A DNA stretch of 42,625 bases. It comes from an uncultured Oscillospiraceae bacterium (GTDB lineage: Bacteria > Bacillota > Clostridia > Oscillospirales > Oscillospiraceae). The translations under genes and the position numbers were made by a program. Where the stretch lies: contig CAAEEO010000003.1 of assembly GCA_900754965.1 (NCBI GenBank), positions 1 to 42,625 of the forward strand, given 5' to 3'. The notes under the pieces are model-generated. The model did no database searches. It was not told where the DNA came from and was given only the letters and a program-made list of their open reading frames with translations. Below, piece by piece: positions 7,664 through 17,084 of this stretch (position 1 is the first letter of the stretch; each line of letters begins with the position of its first letter).

Positions 7664-8398
7664 TCATCGTGCCAACACAACCGCTGTCACATTATCGTTT
7701 GCGCCAGCCTCCAGTGCCTGCGCCACCAATTTCTTCGCCAGTTCCTCCGGCGATCTGCTTTCCTGGGACAGTTTGAGGATTTCCGCATCTGTCACGCAGT
7801 TGGTGATTCCATCCGTACACAGCAGAATTTTTTCGCCTTTGGAAAGTTTTTGCAGGAAGGTGTCACACTCCACCTTCTCATCCACGCCTAAAGCGCGCAT
7901 AATGGAATTTTTCATAGGGTGTCTTCTGGCCTGTTCCGGAGTCAAAATCCCCTTATCCACCAAAGTTTGTACATACGAGTGGTCTTTCGTGATCTGGGTA
8001 ATTTTTTTTCGATTCAAAAAATAGGCCCTGCTATCCCCTACATTGACGATCACCGCTCGGTTCCCCATAATGGCCGCCGCCACCAAAGTCGTTCCCATTC
8101 CGGTGTAATTTGCACTGAAACAGGAATAGGAATAGACAATATCGTTGGCCTTTTTGCAGGCATTGTTCAAATGCCGTTTCAAATCCGGATTTTTCGCCCG
8201 GGAGGCCAAAATACGCTCTACAAAATACGAAATAAAAATTTTGGATGCCAATGTGCTGGCGATACTTCCTGCGTTTTCGCCGCCCATACCGTCACATACC
8301 ACAGCGACCAGGCACTCCCGGTCCTCGATTGTTTCAATCAGAAAGCTGTCCTGATTTTCCGTGCGCTTTCCCCTGTCAGTTGCTCCAAAGCTCTTCAT
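7664..8398 (-). CDS. stp: PP2C-family serine/threonine phosphatase
   Basis: A 244-residue soluble PPM phosphatase (PrpC/Stp type) that reverses phosphorylation by PrkC. Metal-binding motifs are visible: RTENQDS near the start, VVCDGMGGENAG, LLCTDGITN and GANDNVTAVV at the end. It lies between rlmN and prkC, with 36 bases to the kinase, which is the standard arrangement for the pair. AGGGAGAAG lies before the ATG. Confidence 0.96.
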   Translation of the reverse strand: MKSFGATDRGKRTENQDSFLIETIEDRECLVAVVCDGMGGENAGSIASTLASKIFISYFVERILASRAKNPDLKRHLNNACKKANDIVYSYSCFSANYTGMGTTLVAAAIMGNRAVIVNVGDSRAYFLNRKKITQITKDHSYVQTLVDKGILTPEQARRHPMKNSIMRALGVDEKVECDTFLQKLSKGEKILLCTDGITNCVTDAEILKLSQESRSPEELAKKLVAQALEAGANDNVTAVVLAR

Positions 8399-8421
8399 AG
8401 CTCTTCTCCCTCATGTTTCTG

Positions 8422-9447
8422 TTATCGCACTGCCAGTTTCTTCCTCAGTTGTCCGCAGGATGCGTCAATATCGCCGCCCAATTTCCGCCGAACGGTGACA
8501 TTTACTCCGGCATCCCGCAGAATCTTGATAAACGCTTTCAAGTGTTCAGGAGTAGACGGTCCGAATCTGCTCTCTTCCACATGGTTCAATGGAATCAGAT
8601 TCACATGCGCCGCTACCCGTTTTGCATGTTTAACCAACATCCTAGCGTGCTCCGGCGTATCGTTCACCCCGTCAATCATGGCATATTCAAAAGAAATCCG
8701 CCGTCCGGTCTGCTCATAATAGCGCTGACAGGCATCGATCAGATTCTCCACACCCCGGCCACGGTTGGCCGGCATGATCTGGTTTCGCGTTTCATCATCC
8801 GGTGCATGAAGGGAGACGGACAATGTTAATTGTAAATTACGATCGGCCAGTTTGTCAAATTTTTCGATAAGTCCGCAGGTAGACAGGGAGATATGCCGCA
8901 TACCGATGTTCATACCCTTGGGATGATTGACCAGTTCCAAGAAACGCATCACATTGTCAAAATTGTCCAGTGGCTCTCCAATTCCCATCAGCACAATATG
9001 TCCGATAGGCAGTCCTGATTCCATCTGAGAATAGAGCACCTCATCCAGCATCTCCGACGGCTCCAGACTCCGTACCAAACCGCCAATGGTGGAAGCACAA
9101 AACGCGCACCCCTGACGGCACCCAACCTGAGAGGAAATGCAAACGGTGTTCCCATACTGATAGCGCATGACCACCGTTTCCACAGCGTTGCCGTCCTGCA
9201 GCTGCCACAGATATTTGATTGTCCCATCCTCCTGAGACACCTGCTTGCGCAGACAGGTCAGTCGGTCGATATAGAACCGTTCCGCCAACTTGGCCCGCAG
9301 GCCTTTCGACAGGTTGGTCATCTCATCAAAAGACTGGACACCTCGAGTCAGCCAGTCAAAAATCTGACCCGCCCGATATTTTGGTTCACCCATTTCCTTC
9401 AGCGCCGCCTCTATTTCTTCCGGCAGCATGGATTTGATATCAGTCAT
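8422..9447 (-). CDS. rlmN: Dual-specificity 23S rRNA/tRNA adenine-C2 methyltransferase
   Basis: RlmN is a radical-SAM enzyme that methylates C2 of A2503 in 23S rRNA and A37 in some tRNAs. The 341-residue protein contains the CxxxCxxC cluster motif (GCRQGCAFCAS), the GIGEPLDN motif and the C-terminal methyl-carrying cysteine in DASCGQL. Its ATG overlaps the rsmB stop by ATGA (9444-9447), indicating translational coupling. Confidence 0.97.
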   Translation of the reverse strand: MTDIKSMLPEEIEAALKEMGEPKYRAGQIFDWLTRGVQSFDEMTNLSKGLRAKLAERFYIDRLTCLRKQVSQEDGTIKYLWQLQDGNAVETVVMRYQYGNTVCISSQVGCRQGCAFCASTIGGLVRSLEPSEMLDEVLYSQMESGLPIGHIVLMGIGEPLDNFDNVMRFLELVNHPKGMNIGMRHISLSTCGLIEKFDKLADRNLQLTLSVSLHAPDDETRNQIMPANRGRGVENLIDACQRYYEQTGRRISFEYAMIDGVNDTPEHARMLVKHAKRVAAHVNLIPLNHVEESRFGPSTPEHLKAFIKILRDAGVNVTVRRKLGGDIDASCGQLRKKLAVR

Positions 9448-10760
9448 GGTTTTTTCCTCATTTTACAAACAAAAAATCCGTCCGTACGGTGCAGATGGGG
9501 CCAGAAGGTAAACATTCCCTCTGAAACATTTCCGATTCCTAATGGCAACACAAATGATTCGGCTGAAAATTCCGGATGATCTGCCAGGAATTTTCCTGCC
9601 AGTTCCTCGTTTTCTCGGCTACGCACCGTACAAGTACTGTACAAAAGAATGCCGCCAGGCTTGACACAAGGTGCAAGTCCTTCCAAGATGTCCCGTTGGA
9701 TCTCCGGCAAACGCTCCAGTTCTTCCTGGGGTTTCCATCGGATTTCCGGCTTGCGGCGAATCACGCCCAGCCCGGAGCAAGGAACATCTGCAATGACCAA
9801 ATCCGCAGCCCCGACCAAATCTTCCTGCGGACGGCGGGCATCCATAGCCCGTGGCTCAATGATGGAGATTCCCAAGCGGTTCCCGTTTTCCCGGATCAAA
9901 TTCAGTTTTTTCTCGTGAATGTCACAAGAAATCACCCGTCCGGTATTTTTCATCGCCATTGCCGCAGCAATGCTTTTTCCGCCGGGAGCGGCACAGGCGT
10001 CCAACACCGTCATCCCAGGCTGTGCACCCGCAGTCAGCGCCGCCAGTTTTGCAGCAATATCCTGAATATAGAACTGCCCGCTGCGGAATGCCTCCGTTCC
10101 CGCAATTCCTGCCGCACTTTCCAGTTCTACACAGCCGTCCAGTCCCGTTTCCCGAGCGCCAAACGCAGACAATTCTTTCATCAGCTCTGCCGGGCGCAGG
10201 GAATTGACATGTGCGTAGATCGGTGCCCTGTCATTATTGGCTGAGAGTGCCTGCTCGGCAAAGTCATAGCCGTACTGTTCCACATACTCTTCCACCAACC
10301 ACAGCGGATGGCTGTACTTCGTGGCAAGGTACGCAGCAGTTCCTTTCCCGGGGATCTCCGTTAGCCGTTCCCGGTGCTCCGCCAATCGGCGCAGCACCGC
10401 ATTCACAAGCCCGGCAGCCCGTGCCAATCCATTGCGTTTGCACAGCTGAACACCCTCGTTGACTGCGGCGGAAACAGGAATTTTGTCCATCATCAGCAGC
10501 TGATAGGCAGAAAGGCGCAAAATATCCAAAACCCGGGGGTCCAATTTCCGCAGAGGTGTGGCGCAATATTCCGCAATTCTAAAATCCAGGAGTGTCAGAT
10601 TCTGCAGTACTCCCATCACAATCCGGGAGCACAGCGCCGTATCTCGCATATCTAAACCTGCTTTGATACATTCACTACTGATCGCATCTTCACTCCATGC
10701 GCCGGATTTCCGGCATCTCATCAGAACCGTATAGGCAGTCTGTCTGGCTCCGCCTGTCAT
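9444..10760 (-). CDS. rsmB: 16S rRNA cytosine-C5-967 methyltransferase
   Basis: A 438-residue protein with an N-terminal NusB-like helical RNA-binding domain (about 1-140) and a C-terminal Rossmann methyltransferase. Visible motifs are the SAM loop DACAAPGGKS, the catalytic region ADVPCSGLG and YSTCTVRSRENEE with the second cysteine. It modifies C967 of 16S rRNA. The gap to fmt is one base and the overlap with rlmN is four, so it is embedded in the operon. Confidence 0.96.
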   Translation of the reverse strand: MTGGARQTAYTVLMRCRKSGAWSEDAISSECIKAGLDMRDTALCSRIVMGVLQNLTLLDFRIAEYCATPLRKLDPRVLDILRLSAYQLLMMDKIPVSAAVNEGVQLCKRNGLARAAGLVNAVLRRLAEHRERLTEIPGKGTAAYLATKYSHPLWLVEEYVEQYGYDFAEQALSANNDRAPIYAHVNSLRPAELMKELSAFGARETGLDGCVELESAAGIAGTEAFRSGQFYIQDIAAKLAALTAGAQPGMTVLDACAAPGGKSIAAAMAMKNTGRVISCDIHEKKLNLIRENGNRLGISIIEPRAMDARRPQEDLVGAADLVIADVPCSGLGVIRRKPEIRWKPQEELERLPEIQRDILEGLAPCVKPGGILLYSTCTVRSRENEELAGKFLADHPEFSAESFVLPLGIGNVSEGMFTFWPHLHRTDGFFVCKMRKKP

Positions 10761-10761
10761 A

Positions 10762-11682
10762 TCAGCCGACCTCCATCGGATGGCCCAGAAGATAGTCTGC
10801 AGCCTTCATACTCTTCTTTCCGGGTGCCTGCAACTGCGTGATCATTACAGTCTCTCCGTTTCCACAGGCCACCTCAATCCCCTCTTTTCCCGCAGAAACA
10901 ATCGTTCCCGGCGCTTGATTGGTGCCATTCTTCGTATATTCCACACCGTGAATCTTAAACGTCTGTCCCGCTATCTCCGCAGTCGCCACTGGCCAGGTTT
11001 CCATACCGCAGACATGTTTGACGATCTCCCGGGGTGTTCTGCTCCAATCAATGGGACATTCCGCCTTATCCAAGGGCGGAGCAAAACTCACGCATGTGGG
11101 GTCCTGTGCCGTGCGGGGGGCCGTTCCGGTCTCAATATCCCGCAGGGTCTTGACCAAAAGACCTGCCCCCAGTTCTGCCAAACGATCAAACAGTTCCGCC
11201 GAAGTTTCAAATTCACCAATCTCTGTTTCCGCCTGGTAGATCACATCGCCTGCATCCATCTCCTCAGCCAGGTACATGGTAGATACACCGGTCACCCGTT
11301 CCCCGTTCAGCACTGCCCGCTGAATCGGTGCGCTGCCACGATATTTGGGCAGGAGAGAACCGTGAACATTGATCGCGCCATATCTCGGCAGATCCAAAAT
11401 GTCCTTGGGCAGGATTCGACCATAAGCCACTACCACCAGAATCTCTGGTGCCAGTTCCCGCAGTAACTCCAATGCCGTTCCGTCCCGGAGTTTTTCCGGC
11501 TGGAACACCGGCAGTCCATGTGCCTGCGCCACCTGTTTTGTCTCACAGGGCTGCAGTTTCATTCCCCGGCCCTTGGGCTTGTCCGGTTGGGTAAAAACAC
11601 CCACAACATCAAAGCCCTCATCTATCAGTTTTTGCAGGTTCACCGCCGCAAAATCCGGCGTTCCCATAAAAACGATCCGCAT
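10762..11682 (-). CDS. fmt: Methionyl-tRNA formyltransferase
   Basis: Fmt formylates initiator Met-tRNA using 10-formyl-THF. The 306-residue protein begins MRIVFMGTPDFAA and has the formyl-transfer motif HGSLLPKYRGSAPIQ plus a C-terminal OB-like tRNA-binding domain. The ATG at 11682 is chosen over the GTG at 11688, which overlaps the def stop, because AGAGGAA lies about 8 bases upstream of the ATG. It pairs functionally with def directly upstream: formyl is added by Fmt and removed by Def. Confidence 0.97.
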   Translation of the reverse strand: MRIVFMGTPDFAAVNLQKLIDEGFDVVGVFTQPDKPKGRGMKLQPCETKQVAQAHGLPVFQPEKLRDGTALELLRELAPEILVVVAYGRILPKDILDLPRYGAINVHGSLLPKYRGSAPIQRAVLNGERVTGVSTMYLAEEMDAGDVIYQAETEIGEFETSAELFDRLAELGAGLLVKTLRDIETGTAPRTAQDPTCVSFAPPLDKAECPIDWSRTPREIVKHVCGMETWPVATAEIAGQTFKIHGVEYTKNGTNQAPGTIVSAGKEGIEVACGNGETVMITQLQAPGKKSMKAADYLLGHPMEVG

Positions 11683-11684
11683 AC

Positions 11685-12188
11685 TCACGCTTCCTCTTCC
11701 GGCTCTGCCATTTCTTCTTCGGTCAGCATCCGGCTGGCCCGTTCCGTATACAAAACACCGTCCAGATGATCCAGTTCATGGCAGAAACAACGAGCAGTCA
11801 GTCCCTCGCCGGTATATTCAAAGAATTCTCCATTCCGATTCTGGGCACGAACAGTCACCACCATGGGACGGGTCACAATGCCGCATTCTTCCGGAACACT
11901 CAAGCAGCCTTCTCTGCCGGTCTGCTCCCCTTCCGTTGCAATGATCTCCGGATTCACCAGTTCCAAAATCCGGTCTTCCTCGTCCTCAGGATGATTGGTC
12001 TCAATGACCATCACTGCTCTGCGCAGCACACCGACCTGCGGAGCAGCCAGTCCAACACCGTCAGCTAGTGCCAGCGTTTCCCGCATATCGTCCAGCAGTT
12101 CATGAAGCCGCGGGCCGAACTCCGTATACGGGCGGCAGTGTTTGTTCAGTGTAGGGTCGCCAACTGTCAGAATATTTCTCAATGCCAT
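11685..12188 (-). CDS. def: Peptide deformylase
   Basis: A 167-residue metalloenzyme that removes the N-formyl group from new proteins. All three signatures are present: GVGLAAPQVG, EGCLSVPE (metal cysteine) and HELDHLDG (metal histidines and catalytic Glu). TAGGAG precedes the ATG by about 10 bases. The C-terminus is acidic (MAEPEEEA). Confidence 0.97.
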   Translation of the reverse strand: MALRNILTVGDPTLNKHCRPYTEFGPRLHELLDDMRETLALADGVGLAAPQVGVLRRAVMVIETNHPEDEEDRILELVNPEIIATEGEQTGREGCLSVPEECGIVTRPMVVTVRAQNRNGEFFEYTGEGLTARCFCHELDHLDGVLYTERASRMLTEEEMAEPEEEA

Positions 12189-12206
12189 TGTTTGCTCACT
12201 CCTATT

Positions 12207-14669
12207 TTAATCCGTGGGATTCGCATCCGCGAAAACCGACACGCCTTTGAATTCTCTTTCTGTATTGTACCGGCACAAAATCTCGGAGATCATGTGCCTC
12301 AGCTGCTTACTATCCCGGCACATCACAGTGACCCGATACCGGAAACGATTGTTCACCCGCACCACCGCATAGGGTGCCGGACCGATCACTGCCGCCCCGT
12401 CGATTCCCGCCAGCCGTGCGGTCAATTCATTGCGGATCGCCGCAGCACAGCGAAGAACCATAGCCTCATTCATCCCCGCCGCGGTGATCACCGTCAAATC
12501 TGTGAATGGCGGATCGTTCTGCAGTTGGCGCATAGCCAGTTCACTGCGATAAAAGGCCTCGTAATCCTGATTGGCCGCCTGCCGGATAATCTCATTGCCC
12601 GGTGTAAAGGTCTGTATCACAGCACGGCCTGCTTTTTCACCTCTGCCGCAGCGCCCCACCACCTGAGTGATCAGAGAGAATGTGCGCTCCCCCGCCCGAA
12701 AATTTCCGGTATAGAGGCTCTGATCAGCAGACAAAACACCAACAAGAGTCACATTCTCGAAATCTAGTCCCTTGGTCACCATCTGTGTGCCCACCATAAT
12801 GGGGATCTTCTCTTCCCGGAATCGATTCAGCAACAGTTCATGGCTGCCTGCCGGTCCTACAGTATCGGTGTCCATCCGAAGAACCGCCGTTCCCGGGAAC
12901 AGTTCGTTCAATTCTTCCTCAATCTTCTGCGTCCCTGCCCCGGTAAATTTCAGGATTCCACCGCATTCCGGGCAATTTGTATCCACACGGCGGACAAACC
13001 CGCAATAGTGGCACATCAGTTTCCCGTTTGCCCGGTGGTAGGTCAGGTTTGCACTGCAATTGGGACACTGGTAGGTAAATCCACATTCGCCGCAGGCGAT
13101 CAATTTACTGGCCCCCCGGCGATTGAGAAACAGAATGCTCTGCTCGCCTCGTTCCAGGTTAATTTCCAGTTCTTCCCGCAAAAACGAACTGATCTCTCCT
13201 CCATTGCCCCGGTGCAATTCCTGTTTCATATCCACAATGGACACCGGCGGCAATTCCTGCTCGTTATACCGTCCCGGCAGGGTAAACAGACTATATCGCC
13301 CGATTTCCGCTCCGTAACGCGTTTCCAAGCTTGGGGTAGCAGACCCTAGCAGCAGCAGGGCCTGGTGTCTGGCGCACAGGAACTTGGCGATCTCTCTGGC
13401 ATGATAACGAGGCGTATTTTCGGACTTGTAGGTGTCCTCCTGCTCTTCATCGATGATAATGATGCCCAAATGCTCCACCGGCGCAAAAACAGCACTGCGG
13501 GTGCCAATGACCACCCGTGCTTTCCCCTCTTTGACCCGTTTCCACTCATCATATCGTTCTGCAATCGAAAGGGACGAGTGGAGAACCGCAACCTCTTTTC
13601 CAAAATGAGAGGAAAAGGCTGCAATCATCTGAGGTGTCAACGCAATTTCCGGCACCAGCAGCATAGCGCTTTTTCCCTGTTCCAGCATGGTCCGAATCAG
13701 ATGGAGATACACCGTAGTTTTTCCGCTGCCGGTGACTCCCAAAAGCACACCGCAGGCCGCCTGGGGCCGATTTGCCAGAGAAAGCAATCCCTCATATGCC
13801 TGCTGCTGTGACTCTGTCAGTTCCGGCAGTGGACAAAGGGTACCATCCCAATTGATTTCATGCCGGTATACCGGTTCCTGCTCCAAAACCAGCAATCCGG
13901 CCTTCTCCAAAGTACGAATCGGCTGGATCGTACATCCGGTAAAATATTTGACTTCTTCTACAGAGACACGCCCTACCGTGGCCGACAATTCCAAAATAGC
14001 TGCCTGAACCGGTGCTCGTCGTTTCTTCTGTGCCGCAGCCTGCAGCGCATCTTCCGCAGGAACGGCCAGGCGGACAAACTCCCGGGTCTTGTCCGTAACC
14101 CGCCGCTTTTCCCGAGTATCCGTATCGAGGACGCCTTTTTTAACCAGCGCCTGAATGGCCGGGCCGGGATCTTCCTCCCCAAAGGCCTTTCTCATAACTG
14201 CCCGGTCGCAGATGCCCCCATTCGCAAACAGAACCTCCAGCACCCGTGTCTGCATGGGTGCCCGGACTGCCGCCGCATAGGCTGTTTCTCGATCCCACCC
14301 CTCCGCAAGACGGACAGTCGCACTGACCTCATACCAAAGTCCTGCCGGAAGTATGGCTTTGATGGCATCATAAACCGTGCAATAGCAGCGTTCCCGCATC
14401 CACAAAGCCAACCGGATCTGCTCGGCCGTTAAAATCGGACAGCTGTCTAAGACAGACAGCACCGGTTTTAGTTTTTCAAACGCACTGTGACTGGTCGTTG
14501 ACAGCACCATGCCTTCACAGCGCCGATTGCCCCGGGAAAACGGAACCATCACCCGCATTCCGGGTTGGAGAGTGCCTGCCAATTCTTCCGGAACTCGATA
14601 ATCATAGGGCCGGTCTGTCCAGTAGGTCGCAGCAGAAACCGCCACTCTGGCTATGGAGTTTTCCGCCAT
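12207..14669 (-). CDS. priA: Primosomal replication protein N' (PriA helicase)
   Basis: PriA is the superfamily-2 helicase that restarts stalled replication forks. The 820-residue protein has an N-terminal DNA 3'-end-binding domain, Walker A GVTGSGKT and a Walker B box DEEQEDTYK. A zinc region of paired cysteines lies between CGECGFTYQCPNC and CPECGG, and the helicase C motif QVVGRCGRG follows. The usual DEEH box reads DEEQ here, which may be lineage-specific. In Bacillus coaBC separates rpoZ from priA; here only 28 bases do. Confidence 0.97.
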   Translation of the reverse strand: MAENSIARVAVSAATYWTDRPYDYRVPEELAGTLQPGMRVMVPFSRGNRRCEGMVLSTTSHSAFEKLKPVLSVLDSCPILTAEQIRLALWMRERCYCTVYDAIKAILPAGLWYEVSATVRLAEGWDRETAYAAAVRAPMQTRVLEVLFANGGICDRAVMRKAFGEEDPGPAIQALVKKGVLDTDTREKRRVTDKTREFVRLAVPAEDALQAAAQKKRRAPVQAAILELSATVGRVSVEEVKYFTGCTIQPIRTLEKAGLLVLEQEPVYRHEINWDGTLCPLPELTESQQQAYEGLLSLANRPQAACGVLLGVTGSGKTTVYLHLIRTMLEQGKSAMLLVPEIALTPQMIAAFSSHFGKEVAVLHSSLSIAERYDEWKRVKEGKARVVIGTRSAVFAPVEHLGIIIIDEEQEDTYKSENTPRYHAREIAKFLCARHQALLLLGSATPSLETRYGAEIGRYSLFTLPGRYNEQELPPVSIVDMKQELHRGNGGEISSFLREELEINLERGEQSILFLNRRGASKLIACGECGFTYQCPNCSANLTYHRANGKLMCHYCGFVRRVDTNCPECGGILKFTGAGTQKIEEELNELFPGTAVLRMDTDTVGPAGSHELLLNRFREEKIPIMVGTQMVTKGLDFENVTLVGVLSADQSLYTGNFRAGERTFSLITQVVGRCGRGEKAGRAVIQTFTPGNEIIRQAANQDYEAFYRSELAMRQLQNDPPFTDLTVITAAGMNEAMVLRCAAAIRNELTARLAGIDGAAVIGPAPYAVVRVNNRFRYRVTVMCRDSKQLRHMISEILCRYNTEREFKGVSVFADANPTD

Positions 14670-14697
14670 ACAACCTGCCCCCGTTTCTGTAGTTCGA

Positions 14698-14889
14698 TTA
14701 CTTTTTAATGGTCAGCTTTCCGCTGTAGATCTCATTGATAGCCAGAGAAACAGTCTTCTCGTCAATGGAAATCCCCTGCTCTTCGGCCTCGTCAGCGATC
14801 TCTCTGGCTCTGCGTGCCACCATATTCACCAGCAGATAACGGCTGCCGACCTTGTCCATCAAGTCGCCCATAGGGGGATAAAGCATCAT
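14698..14889 (-). CDS. rpoZ: DNA-directed RNA polymerase omega subunit
   Basis: A 63-residue subunit that aids RNA polymerase assembly. MMLYPPMGDLMDKVGSRYLLV followed by RAREI matches the Firmicutes omega family. The ATG at 14889 lies 2 bases after the gmk stop and 9 bases after AGAGG; an upstream in-frame TTG at 14898 is inside gmk and less likely. The gmk-rpoZ pairing is near universal in Firmicutes. Confidence 0.94.
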   Translation of the reverse strand: MMLYPPMGDLMDKVGSRYLLVNMVARRAREIADEAEEQGISIDEKTVSLAINEIYSGKLTIKK

Positions 14890-14890
14890 A

Positions 14891-15487
14891 TTAGTCAACC
14901 TCTTTCAAAATATTTTTTCGATCACAATAGCTGCACTTGGCAGCGGTAATGATTGCATCCAATTCTTTTGCGGCGGTCTCCACATCACTGTTGATCACAA
15001 TGTAGTGGTAAAAATCCGCCTGATATTCTTCTCTGGCGCGGTTCAGACGATCCTGGATCACTTCCTCCGATTCCGTTCCCCGACTACGCAAGCGACGCCC
15101 CAGTTCCTCCAAAGATGGTGGAACCAAGAATACCAGAATTGCATCTGGTGCCGACTGGATCACCTGCTGCGCCCCCTGGACCTCAATATCCAGAATTACA
15201 TTCATGCCGGCGTTCAGCTTTTCTTCCACATACGCCCGGGGTGTTCCGTAGCAGTTGCCCACATACTCGGCATGCTCCAACATTTGGTCGTTTTGCACCA
15301 ATTCCTCAAACCGTTCCCGGCTGACGAAAAAGTAATTCACTCCGTCCTCTTCTCCCGGCCGGGGACTACGGGTGGTTGCTGATACGGAAAAACAGACATC
15401 TCCCCGCATCTCCATCAATTTTGAAACCACCGTACTTTTTCCCGCGCCCGAAGGGCCAGACAATACCAACAGTTTTCCTCTACTCAT
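14891..15487 (-). CDS. gmk: Guanylate kinase
   Basis: Gmk converts GMP to GDP with ATP. The 198-residue protein has the P-loop GPSGAGKST at the N-terminus, then TTRSPRPGEEDGVNYFF and DIEVQGAQQV, all typical. The ATG at 15487 overlaps the remA stop by eight bases; an in-frame start at 15502 lies further inside remA and is not preferred. Confidence 0.96.
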   Translation of the reverse strand: MSRGKLLVLSGPSGAGKSTVVSKLMEMRGDVCFSVSATTRSPRPGEEDGVNYFFVSRERFEELVQNDQMLEHAEYVGNCYGTPRAYVEEKLNAGMNVILDIEVQGAQQVIQSAPDAILVFLVPPSLEELGRRLRSRGTESEEVIQDRLNRAREEYQADFYHYIVINSDVETAAKELDAIITAAKCSYCDRKNILKEVD

Positions 15488-15746
15488 TTTCCTGTACCTC
15501 ACCCCGCTGTGTCTTTCCGCTGATCCTACCTGAAAGTTCCTCAGGTGTGAGTGCGGAAAGGATCACATGACCACTGTCCATGACCAGAACAGACTGGGTT
15601 TTGCGTCCATATGACGCATCTACCAGTGCCCCCCGCTCTCTCACATCTTGAATGATGCGCTTAATGGGGGAAGAATCCGGACTGACCACCGCCAGAATCC
15701 GCTCCTCAGCGACCATGCCGCCGAATCCGATATTCACCAGTTTCAC
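15480..15746 (-). CDS. remA: RemA family biofilm-matrix regulator (DUF370)
   Basis: An 88-residue protein beginning MKLVNIGFGGMVAEERILAV, with the DUF370 signatures SSPIKRIIQDVRERGALVDASYGRKT and VLVMDSGHVILSA. In Bacillus RemA is an oligomeric DNA-binding activator of matrix and osmoprotection genes. It keeps its conserved place between yicC and gmk. Confidence 0.95.
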   Translation of the reverse strand: MKLVNIGFGGMVAEERILAVVSPDSSPIKRIIQDVRERGALVDASYGRKTQSVLVMDSGHVILSALTPEELSGRISGKTQRGEVQENE

Positions 15747-15758
15747 CCAGCCGCCTCC

Positions 15759-16637
15759 TTATTCCAGATTCTGGACCTGCTCGCGGATTTTCTCGATCTC
15801 CGCTTTGATATCCACCACAATGTGGGCAATTTCTGCATTCTGGCATTTGGAGCCGATCGTGTTGGTTTCCCGGTTCATTTCCTGCACCAGGAAGTCCAGT
15901 TTTCGGCCGACCGGTTTGTCGCTGTCCAACATCTCCCGCATCTGTGCGATATGACTTCTCAGACGGACAGTTTCCTCATCTACAGCCACTTTATCCGCAA
16001 AGATGGCAGCCTCTGTCAAGATTCGGGATTCCTCGACCCCAGCGCCGTCCAACACCTCGCGCATTTTCTGCTCCAAGCGTGCCCGGTAATCCGCAACAGT
16101 CTGAGGGGATTCCCGCTCCACGATCTCTACCATCTCCTCAATGGCAGATACCCGTCCGCTGATATCCTCCCGCAGTTTCTCCCCTTCTCGGGTGCGCATG
16201 GCATCATATTCCATCAGTGCCTGCTCCAAGACCTCCAGAATTGCCGCAGCTACCGCCTCCTGGTCAGCCTCCTGTTTTTCTACCGTCATCACATCCGGCA
16301 GCCGGCACACCGACATCACAGTGGCATCATTGACCAATTCATAATTCTCCGCCACTTGACGGAACGTTTCCAGATATCCACGCAGCAGCGGCTCGTTCAC
16401 TTTCACGATCACATCGTCTGCCTGGGATGCATCCACTGTGATAAACACATCCACCTTTCCCCGGGAAATGTGACGCTGAACCGCACTTTTCACACTCTCT
16501 TCCGCAAACAGGTAGGCTCTTGGCATCCGCACTGCCGTATCCAGAAAACGGTTATTAACGCTCTTCAGTTCAATACTCAGTTCCAGGCCCTGGGCAGCGC
16601 CTTTGGCCCCGCCATAGCCCGTCATGCTCTTGATCAT
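15759..16637 (-). CDS. yicC: YicC-family endoribonuclease
   Basis: A 292-residue protein with the N-terminal MIKSMTGYG signature, the ELKSVNNRFLD motif, and the C-terminal DUF1732 region (GRKLDFLVQEMNRETNTIGSK). E. coli YicC is an RNase acting on small RNAs; the Firmicutes homologue is known by position upstream of remA-gmk. AAGGATGG precedes the ATG. It is 12 bases upstream of remA. Confidence 0.95.
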   Translation of the reverse strand: MIKSMTGYGGAKGAAQGLELSIELKSVNNRFLDTAVRMPRAYLFAEESVKSAVQRHISRGKVDVFITVDASQADDVIVKVNEPLLRGYLETFRQVAENYELVNDATVMSVCRLPDVMTVEKQEADQEAVAAAILEVLEQALMEYDAMRTREGEKLREDISGRVSAIEEMVEIVERESPQTVADYRARLEQKMREVLDGAGVEESRILTEAAIFADKVAVDEETVRLRSHIAQMREMLDSDKPVGRKLDFLVQEMNRETNTIGSKCQNAEIAHIVVDIKAEIEKIREQVQNLE

Positions 16638-16649
16638 ACAGTTCCATCC

Positions 16650-17066
16650 TTACTCGTCAAGCTGATAGCTGACGATCTCAAATTCAATCATTTTCTTTTT
16701 TGCCCGGATACGCTGATATACCGTCACGATCAGCACACACACAAAGAAAGCCGCAAAACTCACCGCAATGCACTGTCCTTCGCTTGCTCCCGTGTTGGCT
16801 GTCAACATATACGCACCCAACATCACGATCAGAGGCACGATGTACAGCAGGAATGCTGCACCGATGATCTCACTGGATCTGGTTTTGATTACCACCCGAT
16901 CTCCTTCCGCTGCGCCCAGAGAATTGCGGGCATAGGTACGAATCTCGCTGGCATACTTGCACACTTCGCAGGAACCGCAGGTGTCCCCGCAGGCCGTTCC
17001 GCGCTCAACGAGCACTTCGGCCAAACCGTTGTTCAACGCTTTTGTTACGATTGCATCTTGTGTCAT
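16650..17066 (-). CDS. rseC: RseC/MucC family (SoxR-reducing system) membrane protein
   Basis: A 138-residue protein with an N-terminal cysteine cluster (CGDTCGSCEVC, about residues 26-36), a small beta domain and two membrane helices (about 72-92 and 98-120). This matches the RseC/MucC family, linked in Proteobacteria to sigma-E signalling and to reduction of SoxR by Rsx/Rnf. No Rnf genes are near, so its job here is unknown. It is placed between cdaR and yicC, with short gaps and AAAGGA as ribosome binding site. Confidence 0.88.
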   Translation of the reverse strand: MTQDAIVTKALNNGLAEVLVERGTACGDTCGSCEVCKYASEIRTYARNSLGAAEGDRVVIKTRSSEIIGAAFLLYIVPLIVMLGAYMLTANTGASEGQCIAVSFAAFFVCVLIVTVYQRIRAKKKMIEFEIVSYQLDE

Positions 17067-17084
17067 ACGCTCTCGTCCTTTCTT

